The notes beneath the pieces are model-generated. The model was not told where the DNA came from. It worked only from the letters and a program-made list of their open reading frames with translations, and searched no databases. A stretch of DNA of 64,000 nt from the NCBI GenBank assembly GCA_964503885.1, contig CAZDCD010000011.1:62001-126000 (forward strand). Reading direction: 5' to 3'. The position numbers and the translations under genes are program-made. Source of the stretch: CAZDCD01 sp964503885 (GTDB lineage Bacteria; Bacteroidota; Bacteroidia; Bacteroidales; UBA10428). Shown here piece by piece: positions 1-8,468 of this stretch (positions are counted from its first letter, which is position 1; each line of letters opens with the position of its first letter).

Positions 1-1
1 C

Positions 2-223
2 GACTGGGATGAGCCCGGAGATAACATATTTATTTGGGATTTCAGAACAATTGAAACGGATGGCGGATTATACTTGCCCGACAATTTCGGCCTTTCTCCG
101 GGCGATTCCCACCCCAACGGGAAAATTACCGTCAAAGCTGCCACATTACTTGTAAACAGAATTACAGATGTGATCGAGAACGACGGCCTTAAAACTGATA
201 TTCAGGGAAATCCTGTCCGGTAA
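2..223 (+). CDS. C-terminal fragment of SGNH-like hydrolase (cut by window edge)
   Basis: An open frame runs from the left window edge to a TAA at 221-223, giving the last 73 residues of a larger protein. The fragment contains the string GDSHPNGK followed by an amphipathic helix-like stretch (AATLLVNRI). That resembles the last conserved block of SGNH/GDSL hydrolases, where an Asp-x-x-His pair completes the catalytic triad and is followed by Pro/Asn and a C-terminal helix. The N-terminal Ser block lies outside the window, so the family call is an inference from one motif. It could be any secreted hydrolase whose end happens to match. No sorting domain follows it. Confidence 0.45.
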   Translation, partial: DWDEPGDNIFIWDFRTIETDGGLYLPDNFGLSPGDSHPNGKITVKAATLLVNRITDVIENDGLKTDIQGNPVR

Positions 224-320
224 CTGCCGGAGGATAATTATATCATAACCGGCTAAAGGATATAATTAAACACTGTTTTGTTCGTTATAGAATTCTGGAT
301 ATTTAACATATCATCGGGAA

Positions 321-2024
321 ATGATGAGATCAAATCATTTTGCACTGGTATTCAGTGTTTTGACGACTACCTTTTTAGTTGTTAATAACAGCCTCCTGAT
401 GGCTGAAATGCACTGTCTGGATTCAAAAACAACTGCGTCTGAAAAAGACAATTCAGTACCGGTGAATTCAACTGTTACCGGTAAAACATATTATATTTCC
501 ACCAGTGGCAATGATCGTAATGCGGGAAGTATCAATGCACCGTTCGCCACCCTTCAGAAGGCCGCGAATACGGTTGGGGCAGGTGATATCGTATACATCC
601 GTGGAGGAATTTACTTTGATGAAGCAGAATTTTATACCTCCGGAATTCCCGGCTCACCTATTAGAATTCTTGCTTATCCTTCTGAATACCCGATACTTGA
701 CGGAAATAACTATACACGACCGGGCGGTCAATATACACCACTTTTGATGGTATCAGGTGATTATGTATCCGTATCGGACCTCGAGGTGAGGTATTCATCA
801 GGTATGGGAGTCTGTCTGAGCGGAAAACATGATACGGCCGATAATATACGTTCCCACCACAATATGGAAAACGGGATCCTGATTACCGGTGACTATGGAG
901 TAGTCCAGTACTGTAATGTGTATTCAAACTGCATGAGCAATTATGGCGGTACCGCCCCGATGAATTCTACCGGATTATCTGCCGCAAGACATCCAAACTA
1001 TGCAACAATACGAAAAAACAAGGTATATGATAACTGGGGTGAAGGATTATCAACCTTCGAAGCAAACGGCATAACCATTCAGGATAATACCGTATATGAC
1101 AACTGGTCTGCGAATGTTTACATTTCAGATGTTACCAACGTCGTGTTCGAGCGCAATCTTGTGTATACAACCCGCCTGATGAACAACGGCTCACAAGTTG
1201 GAATAATGCTCGGAGATGAAGTATACTCTCCTGCTTCAGCCAACATTATCATAATAAACAATATTTCTTATAGCAATAAAAGAAATTTTTACTGGTGGCA
1301 AGGCCTTCAGGGTGGAGGCATGAACAATGTGCTGATTGCAAACAATACTTTTGTGAACAGTACTGAAGTGGCAGGAGTCCAGATCAATGACGGTACTCAT
1401 AGAAATGTGCTGTTTGAAAATAATATTGTTGAGCAGGATGGAGGATTGCCGGTAATTTTGACGGTATCCAATCAGGGACTGCATTATATAAATAATCTAT
1501 GGTCAAAATCACCGGGTTCGGCAGCTTCAGGAACCGGTGACATTATCGGCGATCCTAAACTGTGGAAGAATGGAGAATCATATCGCGCCAACTGGTTTAA
1601 ATTAGACAGCGTGTCACCTGCCATAAATAAAGGCATTGAGGTTAGTCCGGTAACCACCGATTTTGAGCTCACACCCAGACCACAGTATAAAGCATATGAT
1701 ATAGGGGCGTTTGAATACCGGACATCGGGAACTAGTAATCTGGCGCCATCCATACTCCAGACAGAAGATAAGGCGAAACTCGTAATCTATCCTAATCCTT
1801 CAGACGGTATTTTTGATATGCGCTTTACGGGTGATGCCAGACAAACTTTAAGAATAGCCCTCACTGATATGACCGGAAAAATTGTTTTTAAAGAAAACAT
1901 TATATGCCAGAACGGTGACTTTTCGAGGCATTTTGACCTCTCTTACCTTAAAAATGGATTGTATATTATGAGCCTGGTATCAGGGCTCAATGTTTATACC
2001 TGTAAAATTATCCTCGGATTGTAA
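321..2024 (+). CDS. Secreted right-handed beta-helix protein with T9SS type A sorting domain
   Basis: This 567-residue protein starts with a signal peptide (hydrophobic stretch about residues 7-28; Met2 is an equally good start). Residues about 55-95 form the DUF1565-like opening of many bacterial parallel beta-helix proteins (YYISTSGNDRNAGS, then APFATLQKA and GDIVYIRGG). Asn/Val-rich coils up to about residue 460 fit a right-handed beta-helix, a fold common in polysaccharide lyases and adhesins. The last 80 residues are a T9SS type A sorting domain (VIYPNPSDGIFD, then TDMTGKIV and NGLYIMSL). It is therefore expected to cross the outer membrane through T9SS and stay on the surface or be released. 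No catalytic residues can be assigned, so lyase versus adhesin is open. It precedes a second protein of the same type. Confidence 0.85.
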   Translation: MMRSNHFALVFSVLTTTFLVVNNSLLMAEMHCLDSKTTASEKDNSVPVNSTVTGKTYYISTSGNDRNAGSINAPFATLQKAANTVGAGDIVYIRGGIYFDEAEFYTSGIPGSPIRILAYPSEYPILDGNNYTRPGGQYTPLLMVSGDYVSVSDLEVRYSSGMGVCLSGKHDTADNIRSHHNMENGILITGDYGVVQYCNVYSNCMSNYGGTAPMNSTGLSAARHPNYATIRKNKVYDNWGEGLSTFEANGITIQDNTVYDNWSANVYISDVTNVVFERNLVYTTRLMNNGSQVGIMLGDEVYSPASANIIIINNISYSNKRNFYWWQGLQGGGMNNVLIANNTFVNSTEVAGVQINDGTHRNVLFENNIVEQDGGLPVILTVSNQGLHYINNLWSKSPGSAASGTGDIIGDPKLWKNGESYRANWFKLDSVSPAINKGIEVSPVTTDFELTPRPQYKAYDIGAFEYRTSGTSNLAPSILQTEDKAKLVIYPNPSDGIFDMRFTGDARQTLRIALTDMTGKIVFKENIICQNGDFSRHFDLSYLKNGLYIMSLVSGLNVYTCKIILGL

Positions 2025-2546
2025 TACCAACTATGCAGTTGATTAATTATCGTGGGATGATAACTGAATTATCGCAAATTAATAATTAATTATCGTTTTG
2101 CGATAATTCTTTATCTCATACGGTGTCATTTATTATCAGTCAACTGTTCCAATCCAACGCTATTTTCTTTTACCCACTTACAACTGCTTATTGCCAGCTT
2201 TCTGACCGTTGAACTGATTACCCCTACCCACCACAGCCCGGATAGAACCGTGGCAGGCCGGGATTTCTGATCGCTGATTACTCCCCAAGATAATCTGCAT
2301 GCCGCACACCGAGTGTCGGAGTATAGTGGAGATCCCCGGGTGGCATGCAGCCCCTCAAGGCGGGATCTCTACTCCGCTCTGACATTGGGCCTCCAACAAC
2401 CGGATTCTTGCTTATTTTCAGTGTACTAAAAAGGATCGTATTCCTGAAACTTTCGTCAAAGAAATCCGTATACTCGTCAAAGTATTTTTCAATCTCGTCA
2501 TTCCAATCAACTACTTGGTCAAATTATTCAACTAATCATTTACACT
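2025..2546. repeat. Intergenic spacer with GATAATT array and nested inverted repeats
   Basis: This 522-bp spacer between the two beta-helix genes has no convincing gene. Its left part (about 2040-2110) holds several copies of the heptamer AATTATC or its complement GATAATT in alternating orientation. These include a perfect 8-bp stem, AATTATCG-TTTTG-CGATAATT, at 2088-2108. Further right, CTGCATGCC (2295-2303) and GGCATGCAG (2342-2350) form a perfect 9-bp inverted repeat. An overlapping imperfect pair pairs 2317-2336 with 2362-2376 (GGGATCTCTACTCCG). A similar GATAATT array lies between gcvT and secA. No T-run follows the hairpins, so simple terminators are unlikely. Confidence 0.6.
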
Positions 2547-5500
2547 ATGCAGCGATCGAATTATTTCAGATGGATATTGATAATTGTAGCATCCTATCTC
2601 TCGTTACTTTCTGACGGAGATCTGGTTGCGAGAAACAAGATTTATTATGTCTCGACCACCGGAAGTGACAATTATTCCGGGAGCTTCGATCAACCATGGG
2701 CAACCTGGCAAAAAGCATTTTCAACCGCAACTGCAGGAGACACCGTATATATAAGAGGTGGTACATATAGGGCGGGTACAGAAGATCAGTATGGAGTGTA
2801 CGTCTATAATAAAAGCGGCACCTATTCAAGCCCGGTGTGCATCTTTAATTACCCGGGTGAATCGCCTGTATTGGATTGCAGCACTATAACCAGCGCAACC
2901 ACGCATATGGGCGTTTATCTGACCAGTTGCCGGTACTTCCATCTAAAAGGACTTACCATTACCAGGGTAGTCCAGCAAAACGGCAATGTAGATGCATTTG
3001 GCATAAATCTGGAGAACTGTTCCGGGATTACTCTTGAAAACTTTATTTCACACGATAACGATGGTGTCGGATTTTTTGGTTATAATGTGGATACAGTGTA
3101 TCTTATCAATTGCGATGCCTATAATAATTACGATTTACTGACTTCTGGTTATGAAGGGGGACAGGCAGACGGGTTTGTTTTCTGCTATGCACCCAGCAAC
3201 GGGTATACTTATTATAAAGGATGCAGGTCATGGAATAATTCCGACGATGGCTTCGACTGCTGGGAGAATGAAGGGATCGTTGAATTTAACAGTTGCTGGG
3301 CTTTCAATAACGGCAGGGGAACCGGTGACGGAAACGGCTTTAAACTCGGCCGAACGGTCAAAGCACCGCTCAATGTACCCCAGAGAATATTCAGGAATTG
3401 TATAGCATTTAAAAATAGAACATTAGGATACGATCAGAATTCGGGAAATGTGCAGATGACATTTTACAATAGCATTGCGTATGGCAATACTACCATGGGA
3501 TTCAGTCTGCCACTATATACAAACAAAATCACCTTTAAGAACAATTGGTCATTTGGAAATGGCAGTGGCAATGAATTTGCTTCATCATCCGTTCATGATC
3601 ATAACAGCTGGGATGCATCGCCAACGGTGACCATAACGAATGCAGATTTTAAAAGTATCGATTTCGAAAGTGCCGGCGGTGCAAGGCAAGAAGACGGAAG
3701 CCTGCCCGTAATTAATTTTTTGAAACTGGCTGATGGTAGCGACCTGATCGATGCCGGGACTAATGTAGGACTGCCCTATGAAGGAAATGCCCCCGATATG
3801 GGAGCATTTGAATATTCTTCCTCCATACCCGGCGAGAATAAGCCGCCTGTAGTCAGCAACATACCCGATCAGAGCATTCACAACGGGGAAAACTTNNNNN
3901 NNNNNNNNNNNNNNNNNNNNNNNNNNNNNNNNNNNNNNNNNNNNNNNNNNNNNNNNNNNNNNNNNNNNNNNNNNNNNNNNNNNNNNNNNNNNNNNCCGCC
4001 TGTGGTCAGCAACATACCCGATCAGAGCATTCACAACGGGGAAAACTTTAATACCATAGCGCTTGACAACTATGTGAATGATCCGGACAATACCGATGCC
4101 CAGATCACCTGGACTCTTACGGGGAACACAAACCTTACAGCCGCTATTAATCCGAACACACGCATTGCAACTATCGTCGCGAAAAATGGGGCATGGAACG
4201 GTTCTGAAACGGTTACATTCAGGGCTTCAGATCCTGAAGGATTATACGATTCATACGGTGTGGTATTTACTATTATTGCCGGAAACAATCCTCCCGTTGT
4301 TGAGAACCAGGATTTTATGATCAATGTTCAGGGAATGAACGGCATGTATATTGGAACCGTTATTGCATACGATCCTGATCCTGATCAGATCCTCTCATAT
4401 TCTATCATCGGTGGAAATGAACCGGGCATTTTTATGCTGAATAAGTCGACCGGTGACCTGAACCTTACTGGCGGGACCAGCACAAACCAGTTATCTTCTG
4501 AATACACCCTCACTGTGATGGTAGAAGACAATGGGGTTGAAACTGAGAGCAGTACCGCAACCATAAAAATTTCTGTAATACAGGGGCAGGATACGTATTA
4601 CATTGATCCTTCTTCTACAGATGATCAGAACAGCAATGGTACAAGAGAACATCCGTTCCGGTCGTGGAAAAGTGTACCCTGGAGAAATCACGCGATTTAT
4701 CTCCAGAGAAAAGGCACAATTGCACGTGAATCAAAAATCAGCATCGGTGCAGACTATATCACCATGGGTTCTTACGGTGAAGGTGAGAGACCTGTGATTA
4801 TAAGCAGTGCCAGCGACTATGCAGTACGTGCATTTGAACGAAACAACCTGGTTATTCGGGATCTGAATATTGTTGCAGAAGATGCGATCAGCTGTATTTA
4901 TATTCTTGGTGCTACCGAAGAATGTACGATAGAAAACTGCAGGCTCGAGGGCGCAGAAAACGGGGTCAGAATTATTGAATCAAAAAAGCTTACCCTATAC
5001 TACAATACGTTCATCAGGTGCAGCGATGCTATTTATTCTTTTGCTGAAAACAACAAAGTATATTACAATATCTTTAAAAACAACCAGGTAGGGATAAATA
5101 TTTCGAGTTACCTGGCCAGTGCCGATGTTTTCAACAATGTATTTTTCGGAAACTCAACCGGGATCTCTGTAAGTTATTCGCTTCTAACCTTGTATAACAA
5201 TATTTTCTACCTTGAAAAAGCAGGGGACAAGGCATTGAATGCAAATACCGATAACCTGGTTTCCGATAACAACATTTATTATCCTGAAAAAGAAGGGTTT
5301 ATTTCTGTTGCCAATGCAAATTACAATTCTTTGCATGCATTCCAGGAAACCCGGCGACTCGATATGAACTCATTTAATCTTGATCCCAGGTTCAGCGACA
5401 GCTATAATGAAAATTATTCAGTAGAACCAAGTTCTCCTGCAATAGATGCCGGTAAAACTGTGGGACTTAACCAGGATTTCTATGGAAAAATGGTACCCTG

Positions 5501-5843
5501 CGGTGACAAACCCGACATTGGCCTGTGTGAATCTCAGACCGGCGCAATGATTTCGGGTATTAAGACGGAATCTGCCGGTGATATGGGAAATTCAGGTATT
5601 CCTACGGTGTATCCTAATCCCTCTAACGGAGCGTTCAATATTTATTTCAAAGAGAATATTGGGCAGAAAACAAAAGTTATCATCACAGATTTGGCCGGCA
5701 AGATCATAGCGGAAGAAAATGAACCCCCGGCCGTGTCAGATCTAATGATACATCTTGATCTTACATATTTGATCAGGGGTATTTATGTGCTGACCGTAGT
5801 AACTGATGGTAAAATATTTAATCAGCGCCTTGTGATTAAATAA
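2547..5843 (+). CDS. Multidomain beta-helix/cadherin-like secreted protein, T9SS type A (contains assembly gap)
   Basis: At about 1098 residues as assembled, the protein has a signal peptide (1-28) and a first beta-helix opening with YYVSTTGSDNYSG that runs to about residue 420. Next come Ig-like repeats beginning PPVVSNIPDQ, a cadherin-like repeat (about 580-680, with DPDPDQ), and a second beta-helix (about 686-1010, opening YYIDPSSTDDQNSNG). The T9SS type A sorting domain starts at VYPNPSNGAFN. The 100-N gap at 3896-3995 lies inside the Ig-like region and the same PPVVSNIPDQSIHNGEN string occurs on both sides, so the number of repeats is unknown. It is probably a cell-surface or secreted carbohydrate-active or adhesive protein; two beta-helices joined by Ig/cadherin linkers suit surface display. 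Confidence 0.8.
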   Translation: MQRSNYFRWILIIVASYLSLLSDGDLVARNKIYYVSTTGSDNYSGSFDQPWATWQKAFSTATAGDTVYIRGGTYRAGTEDQYGVYVYNKSGTYSSPVCIFNYPGESPVLDCSTITSATTHMGVYLTSCRYFHLKGLTITRVVQQNGNVDAFGINLENCSGITLENFISHDNDGVGFFGYNVDTVYLINCDAYNNYDLLTSGYEGGQADGFVFCYAPSNGYTYYKGCRSWNNSDDGFDCWENEGIVEFNSCWAFNNGRGTGDGNGFKLGRTVKAPLNVPQRIFRNCIAFKNRTLGYDQNSGNVQMTFYNSIAYGNTTMGFSLPLYTNKITFKNNWSFGNGSGNEFASSSVHDHNSWDASPTVTITNADFKSIDFESAGGARQEDGSLPVINFLKLADGSDLIDAGTNVGLPYEGNAPDMGAFEYSSSIPGENKPPVVSNIPDQSIHNGENXXXXXXXXXXXXXXXXXXXXXXXXXXXXXXXXXXPPVVSNIPDQSIHNGENFNTIALDNYVNDPDNTDAQITWTLTGNTNLTAAINPNTRIATIVAKNGAWNGSETVTFRASDPEGLYDSYGVVFTIIAGNNPPVVENQDFMINVQGMNGMYIGTVIAYDPDPDQILSYSIIGGNEPGIFMLNKSTGDLNLTGGTSTNQLSSEYTLTVMVEDNGVETESSTATIKISVIQGQDTYYIDPSSTDDQNSNGTREHPFRSWKSVPWRNHAIYLQRKGTIARESKISIGADYITMGSYGEGERPVIISSASDYAVRAFERNNLVIRDLNIVAEDAISCIYILGATEECTIENCRLEGAENGVRIIESKKLTLYYNTFIRCSDAIYSFAENNKVYYNIFKNNQVGINISSYLASADVFNNVFFGNSTGISVSYSLLTLYNNIFYLEKAGDKALNANTDNLVSDNNIYYPEKEGFISVANANYNSLHAFQETRRLDMNSFNLDPRFSDSYNENYSVEPSSPAIDAGKTVGLNQDFYGKMVPCGDKPDIGLCESQTGAMISGIKTESAGDMGNSGIPTVYPNPSNGAFNIYFKENIGQKTKVIITDLAGKIIAEENEPPAVSDLMIHLDLTYLIRGIYVLTVVTDGKIFNQRLVIK
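3896..3995. other. Scaffold gap of 100 Ns inside a tandem-repeat region
   Basis: Exactly 100 Ns separate two near-identical stretches of about 54 bp (one difference in the first 20 bp). The downstream Ig-like unit is about 97 codons (roughly 290 bp) long. If a single further unit is missing, the real gap would be about 240 bp rather than 100. The reading frame across the gap is preserved only because the placeholder length happens to fit. Confidence 0.97.
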
Positions 5844-5950
5844 AAAGGACAATTGATTCAACAACTTCTAAAATAAATGCAGAAGACAGATTATTGAATG
5901 GATACCAGACACTTTACAGAATAACCTTCTAGCTGTCACTCAAATTTAGA

Positions 5951-5980
5951 CCCGGATACATTTTATCCGGGTTTATTTTT
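5951..5980 (+). terminator. Rho-independent terminator of the second beta-helix gene
   Basis: A perfect 8-bp stem, CCCGGATA / TATCCGGG, with a 5-nt loop is followed by a T-rich tail (GTTTATTTTTT) on the plus strand, about 110 bp after the stop codon. The hairpin overlaps the last codons of the convergent ligase gene. The T-tail is better on the plus strand than on the minus strand. Confidence 0.8.
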
Positions 5981-7438
5981 TACTTTCTTGCCGGTAGCTG
6001 CGATCCTGAACTTATCGATAAAAGTAATTGCCTGAGGCACTTTATAGGAGGCAAGTCTGGCGCTGCAATATTTCTGTACCGAATCTTTTGTCAGCTTGTT
6101 TTCTTTCAGATTGGAAACGACTATAGTAACCTTGATGGTTTCACCCGTCAGCTCGTCATAAGCACCCTCAATGCTGCAATCAATAACGTCAGGAATGGTT
6201 ACGATCACCTCTTCTATTTCTTTCGGACTGATTCTTTTTCCCCTGATCTTTAATATTTCTTTCTTTCTGGCAGTAAGATACATGTAACCCTCTTCATCCT
6301 TAAAGGCCAGATCGCCTGTATGCAGCCATCCGTCACGAATGGTTTCCCGTGTGGTTTCCGCATCGCCATAATAACCGGGCATAATATTATCACCTTTGGC
6401 CACAATTTCTCCAACCTCATCCGGTTGTGTTACCAAATTACCGTCTTTATCCATGATTTCAAGAACAACACCGGGTATGCTTTTACCTATAGAGCCTATT
6501 TTATCCGGCAGCTTTTCGGGAGGCAGGTATGATAATCTTGCCGTGGCTTCGGTTTGCCCATACATCACGTAAAAATTAACCCCGGGAAATGAACCTGTAA
6601 ACTCCCTGATAAAAATATCGTGCAATTTGCCACCTGCCTGGGTTACATATCTCAAATCAGGAAATCCGGTTGTTATAAAGGTTTTTGCTTTTCGCATCAA
6701 TATCTGAAAATGACTTGGTACTCCTGCAAATCCAGTACATCTGTATTTTTGCAGATCGTTCATGAATGAACCGATGAAAATAAAAGTGTTGTTTAGAACC
6801 ATACCTCCCCCAACCCGCAAATGGGTATGAAGCAAAGACAATCCGTAACAATAGTAAAAGGGCAGTACAATCTCAACAATATCTTCAACAGTAAGTTTCA
6901 GGTACTCAATAATTGAATTTGTATTGGCCACAATATTTTTATGGCTGATCATTACTCCTTTGGGAACACCTGTAGAACCGGATGTGAAGATTATCTCCGC
7001 CAGGCGGTCGGCATTAAATTGCATATCCTTAATAAATGCAACCGGATGCCTGATAGCAGCCGGTGAAGGGATATCCTGTTCCGTGATCGTAAAATCCAAT
7101 GTAAGACCCAGCTTTTTTTGGATAGCGGAAGTGATAAAACAGATGTTCGCACGGCATTTTGTGATAATAAAATCGAGATTCCTGGATTCAGTTTCGGGGT
7201 TCAGGGGAACACAAACATTGCCCGATTTAAGAATCGCAAGATAAGCTGTGATAAAAAATACAGAGTTGGCGCTGATGAGGATAATATTGTTTTCCTCTCC
7301 CCATCTGGACTTAATAAATTCTGCAAGGAGAAGGCTATGGCTATACAAATGGGGGTATGATATATTTTCCTTATTGCCAAGAACAGCTTCTTTTTCAAGG
7401 TGTGCTGAGTGTTCAAAAAAAAAGTCAAAGACATTCAT
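5963..7438 (-). CDS. AMP-forming acyl/amino-acid ligase (adenylate-forming enzyme) of a polysaccharide cassette
   Basis: This 491-residue member of the ANL superfamily has the P-loop-like motif TSGSTGVPKG at about 152-161, a YGQTEA motif, the hinge segment GWLHTGDLAFKDEEGY followed by RKKEILKIRGKRISPKEIEE, and the C-terminal catalytic-lysine region TGKKVKN. The family activates a carboxylic acid as acyl-AMP and passes it to CoA or a carrier-protein thiol. It is the last gene of the operon ACP-asnB-nadE-like-ligase (40 bp after the NadE-like gene). The likely partner is therefore the acyl carrier protein at 10475-10735. The carboxylic substrate cannot be read from the sequence. It resembles the ligase placed beside an amidotransferase in exosortase-linked polysaccharide clusters. 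Confidence 0.85.
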   Translation of the reverse strand: MNVFDFFFEHSAHLEKEAVLGNKENISYPHLYSHSLLLAEFIKSRWGEENNIILISANSVFFITAYLAILKSGNVCVPLNPETESRNLDFIITKCRANICFITSAIQKKLGLTLDFTITEQDIPSPAAIRHPVAFIKDMQFNADRLAEIIFTSGSTGVPKGVMISHKNIVANTNSIIEYLKLTVEDIVEIVLPFYYCYGLSLLHTHLRVGGGMVLNNTFIFIGSFMNDLQKYRCTGFAGVPSHFQILMRKAKTFITTGFPDLRYVTQAGGKLHDIFIREFTGSFPGVNFYVMYGQTEATARLSYLPPEKLPDKIGSIGKSIPGVVLEIMDKDGNLVTQPDEVGEIVAKGDNIMPGYYGDAETTRETIRDGWLHTGDLAFKDEEGYMYLTARKKEILKIRGKRISPKEIEEVIVTIPDVIDCSIEGAYDELTGETIKVTIVVSNLKENKLTKDSVQKYCSARLASYKVPQAITFIDKFRIAATGKKVKNKPG

Positions 7439-7478
7439 GGCACTTGAAGTAAATCATATTTGGTCATTTGCAATGGTA

Positions 7479-8459
7479 TTACCGGTACTTTATCGGCATC
7501 ATCCTTAAATACTCTGTCGTTTTTGATTTTCTTTCGAAGTTCGTAAAAATACTCTTTATTTGCTCCGGCGTTTTTTTCAATACATTTCCCACCTCATCAG
7601 GCGAATACTTGTGTTCAAAGGCATACCAGAGGATGTCGAGTTCTTCAAAGGGAAACTGGTAAAAAAATTCCTCCTGGGTCTGCTCTGCAGAATATGTATC
7701 GGTAGTAGGTACTCTTACGATAATTTTCCGCGGAATTTCAAGGTATTCAGCCAGCTGATATACCTGAGTCTTATACAGGTGTGCAATGGGCATTACATCA
7801 GCGCCCCCGTCTCCGTGCTTCACAAAAAAACCCTGTTCCACCTCATGTTTATTCGGTGTTCCGATCACTGCATAATGCAATCGTTCGGCGTGGTAATACA
7901 AGATAGACATCCGGCAACGCTGCTTAAAGTTGGAAGCCGCAACAATTTGCCTGAATTCGGTTGCCGAAAGCCGGGCTGATTGCTCATTCCCATTCTTATC
8001 TATAATTGTTACACTAAAAACCGGAGGAAGATTGGAATACAATCCCGATTCCCGTATTCCGATCTTCATGGTATACCGATCGGGGTCATATTCCGGAAAA
8101 ACCCTTTTAACAGCTTCATCACGCCGTATATAACAACCAAAACCTTCAAGAGCACCGGTAATATCTTCAGCAATAACCCCGACACCGTATTTCCCGGCCA
8201 GTTGCCGGGCCAGTATTTCGCTTTCCCGACTGGAGTCCTTCTCCGGAAGTATAACTCCGAGCACCCGTTCAGTGCCCAGCGCTTTAACTGCAAGCGCAAA
8301 GGTCACAGATGAATCAATTCCGCCGCTGATGCCTATTACTCCGCCCATACGGTGCATGCCATGAAATATATCATCTTTTAATTTCGAAACGATTTCCGCT
8401 ACAATCTTACCCGGGTTCTTCAGCATAATAAGTTCCGGAGTGAAAGGTTCTTTTTTCAT
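7479..8459 (-). CDS. NadE-like ATP pyrophosphatase (NAD+ synthase family paralogue)
   Basis: This 326-residue protein has the ATP-pyrophosphatase P-loop SGGIDSS at about 45-51 and NAD-synthetase signatures: SNFKQRCRM, GTPNKHE and KHGDGGADVMPIAHLYKTQV. It differs from housekeeping NadE by an extra segment of about 60 residues between the P-loop domain and SNFKQR, and by a C-terminal loop reading PTTDTYSAEQTQEE. There is no fused glutaminase domain, so ammonia must come from elsewhere. The upstream AsnB-type gene, 9 bp away, is an obvious candidate. The family makes an amide from an adenylated carboxylate. In this cassette it may act on a non-NAD substrate, or it may simply be this genome's NadE; the window cannot decide. 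Confidence 0.75.
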   Translation of the reverse strand: MKKEPFTPELIMLKNPGKIVAEIVSKLKDDIFHGMHRMGGVIGISGGIDSSVTFALAVKALGTERVLGVILPEKDSSRESEILARQLAGKYGVGVIAEDITGALEGFGCYIRRDEAVKRVFPEYDPDRYTMKIGIRESGLYSNLPPVFSVTIIDKNGNEQSARLSATEFRQIVAASNFKQRCRMSILYYHAERLHYAVIGTPNKHEVEQGFFVKHGDGGADVMPIAHLYKTQVYQLAEYLEIPRKIIVRVPTTDTYSAEQTQEEFFYQFPFEELDILWYAFEHKYSPDEVGNVLKKTPEQIKSIFTNFERKSKTTEYLRMMPIKYR

Positions 8460-8468
8460 GTAAAATAA

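Noticed and set aside
2345..2614. 89-codon plus-strand frame ahead of the second beta-helix gene
   Set aside because: Low-complexity Ser/Lys/Phe translation, no start signal, overlaps the true start of the beta-helix gene.
3585..4034. Minus-strand frame spanning the N gap
   Set aside because: It exists only because Ns are translated as unknown residues.
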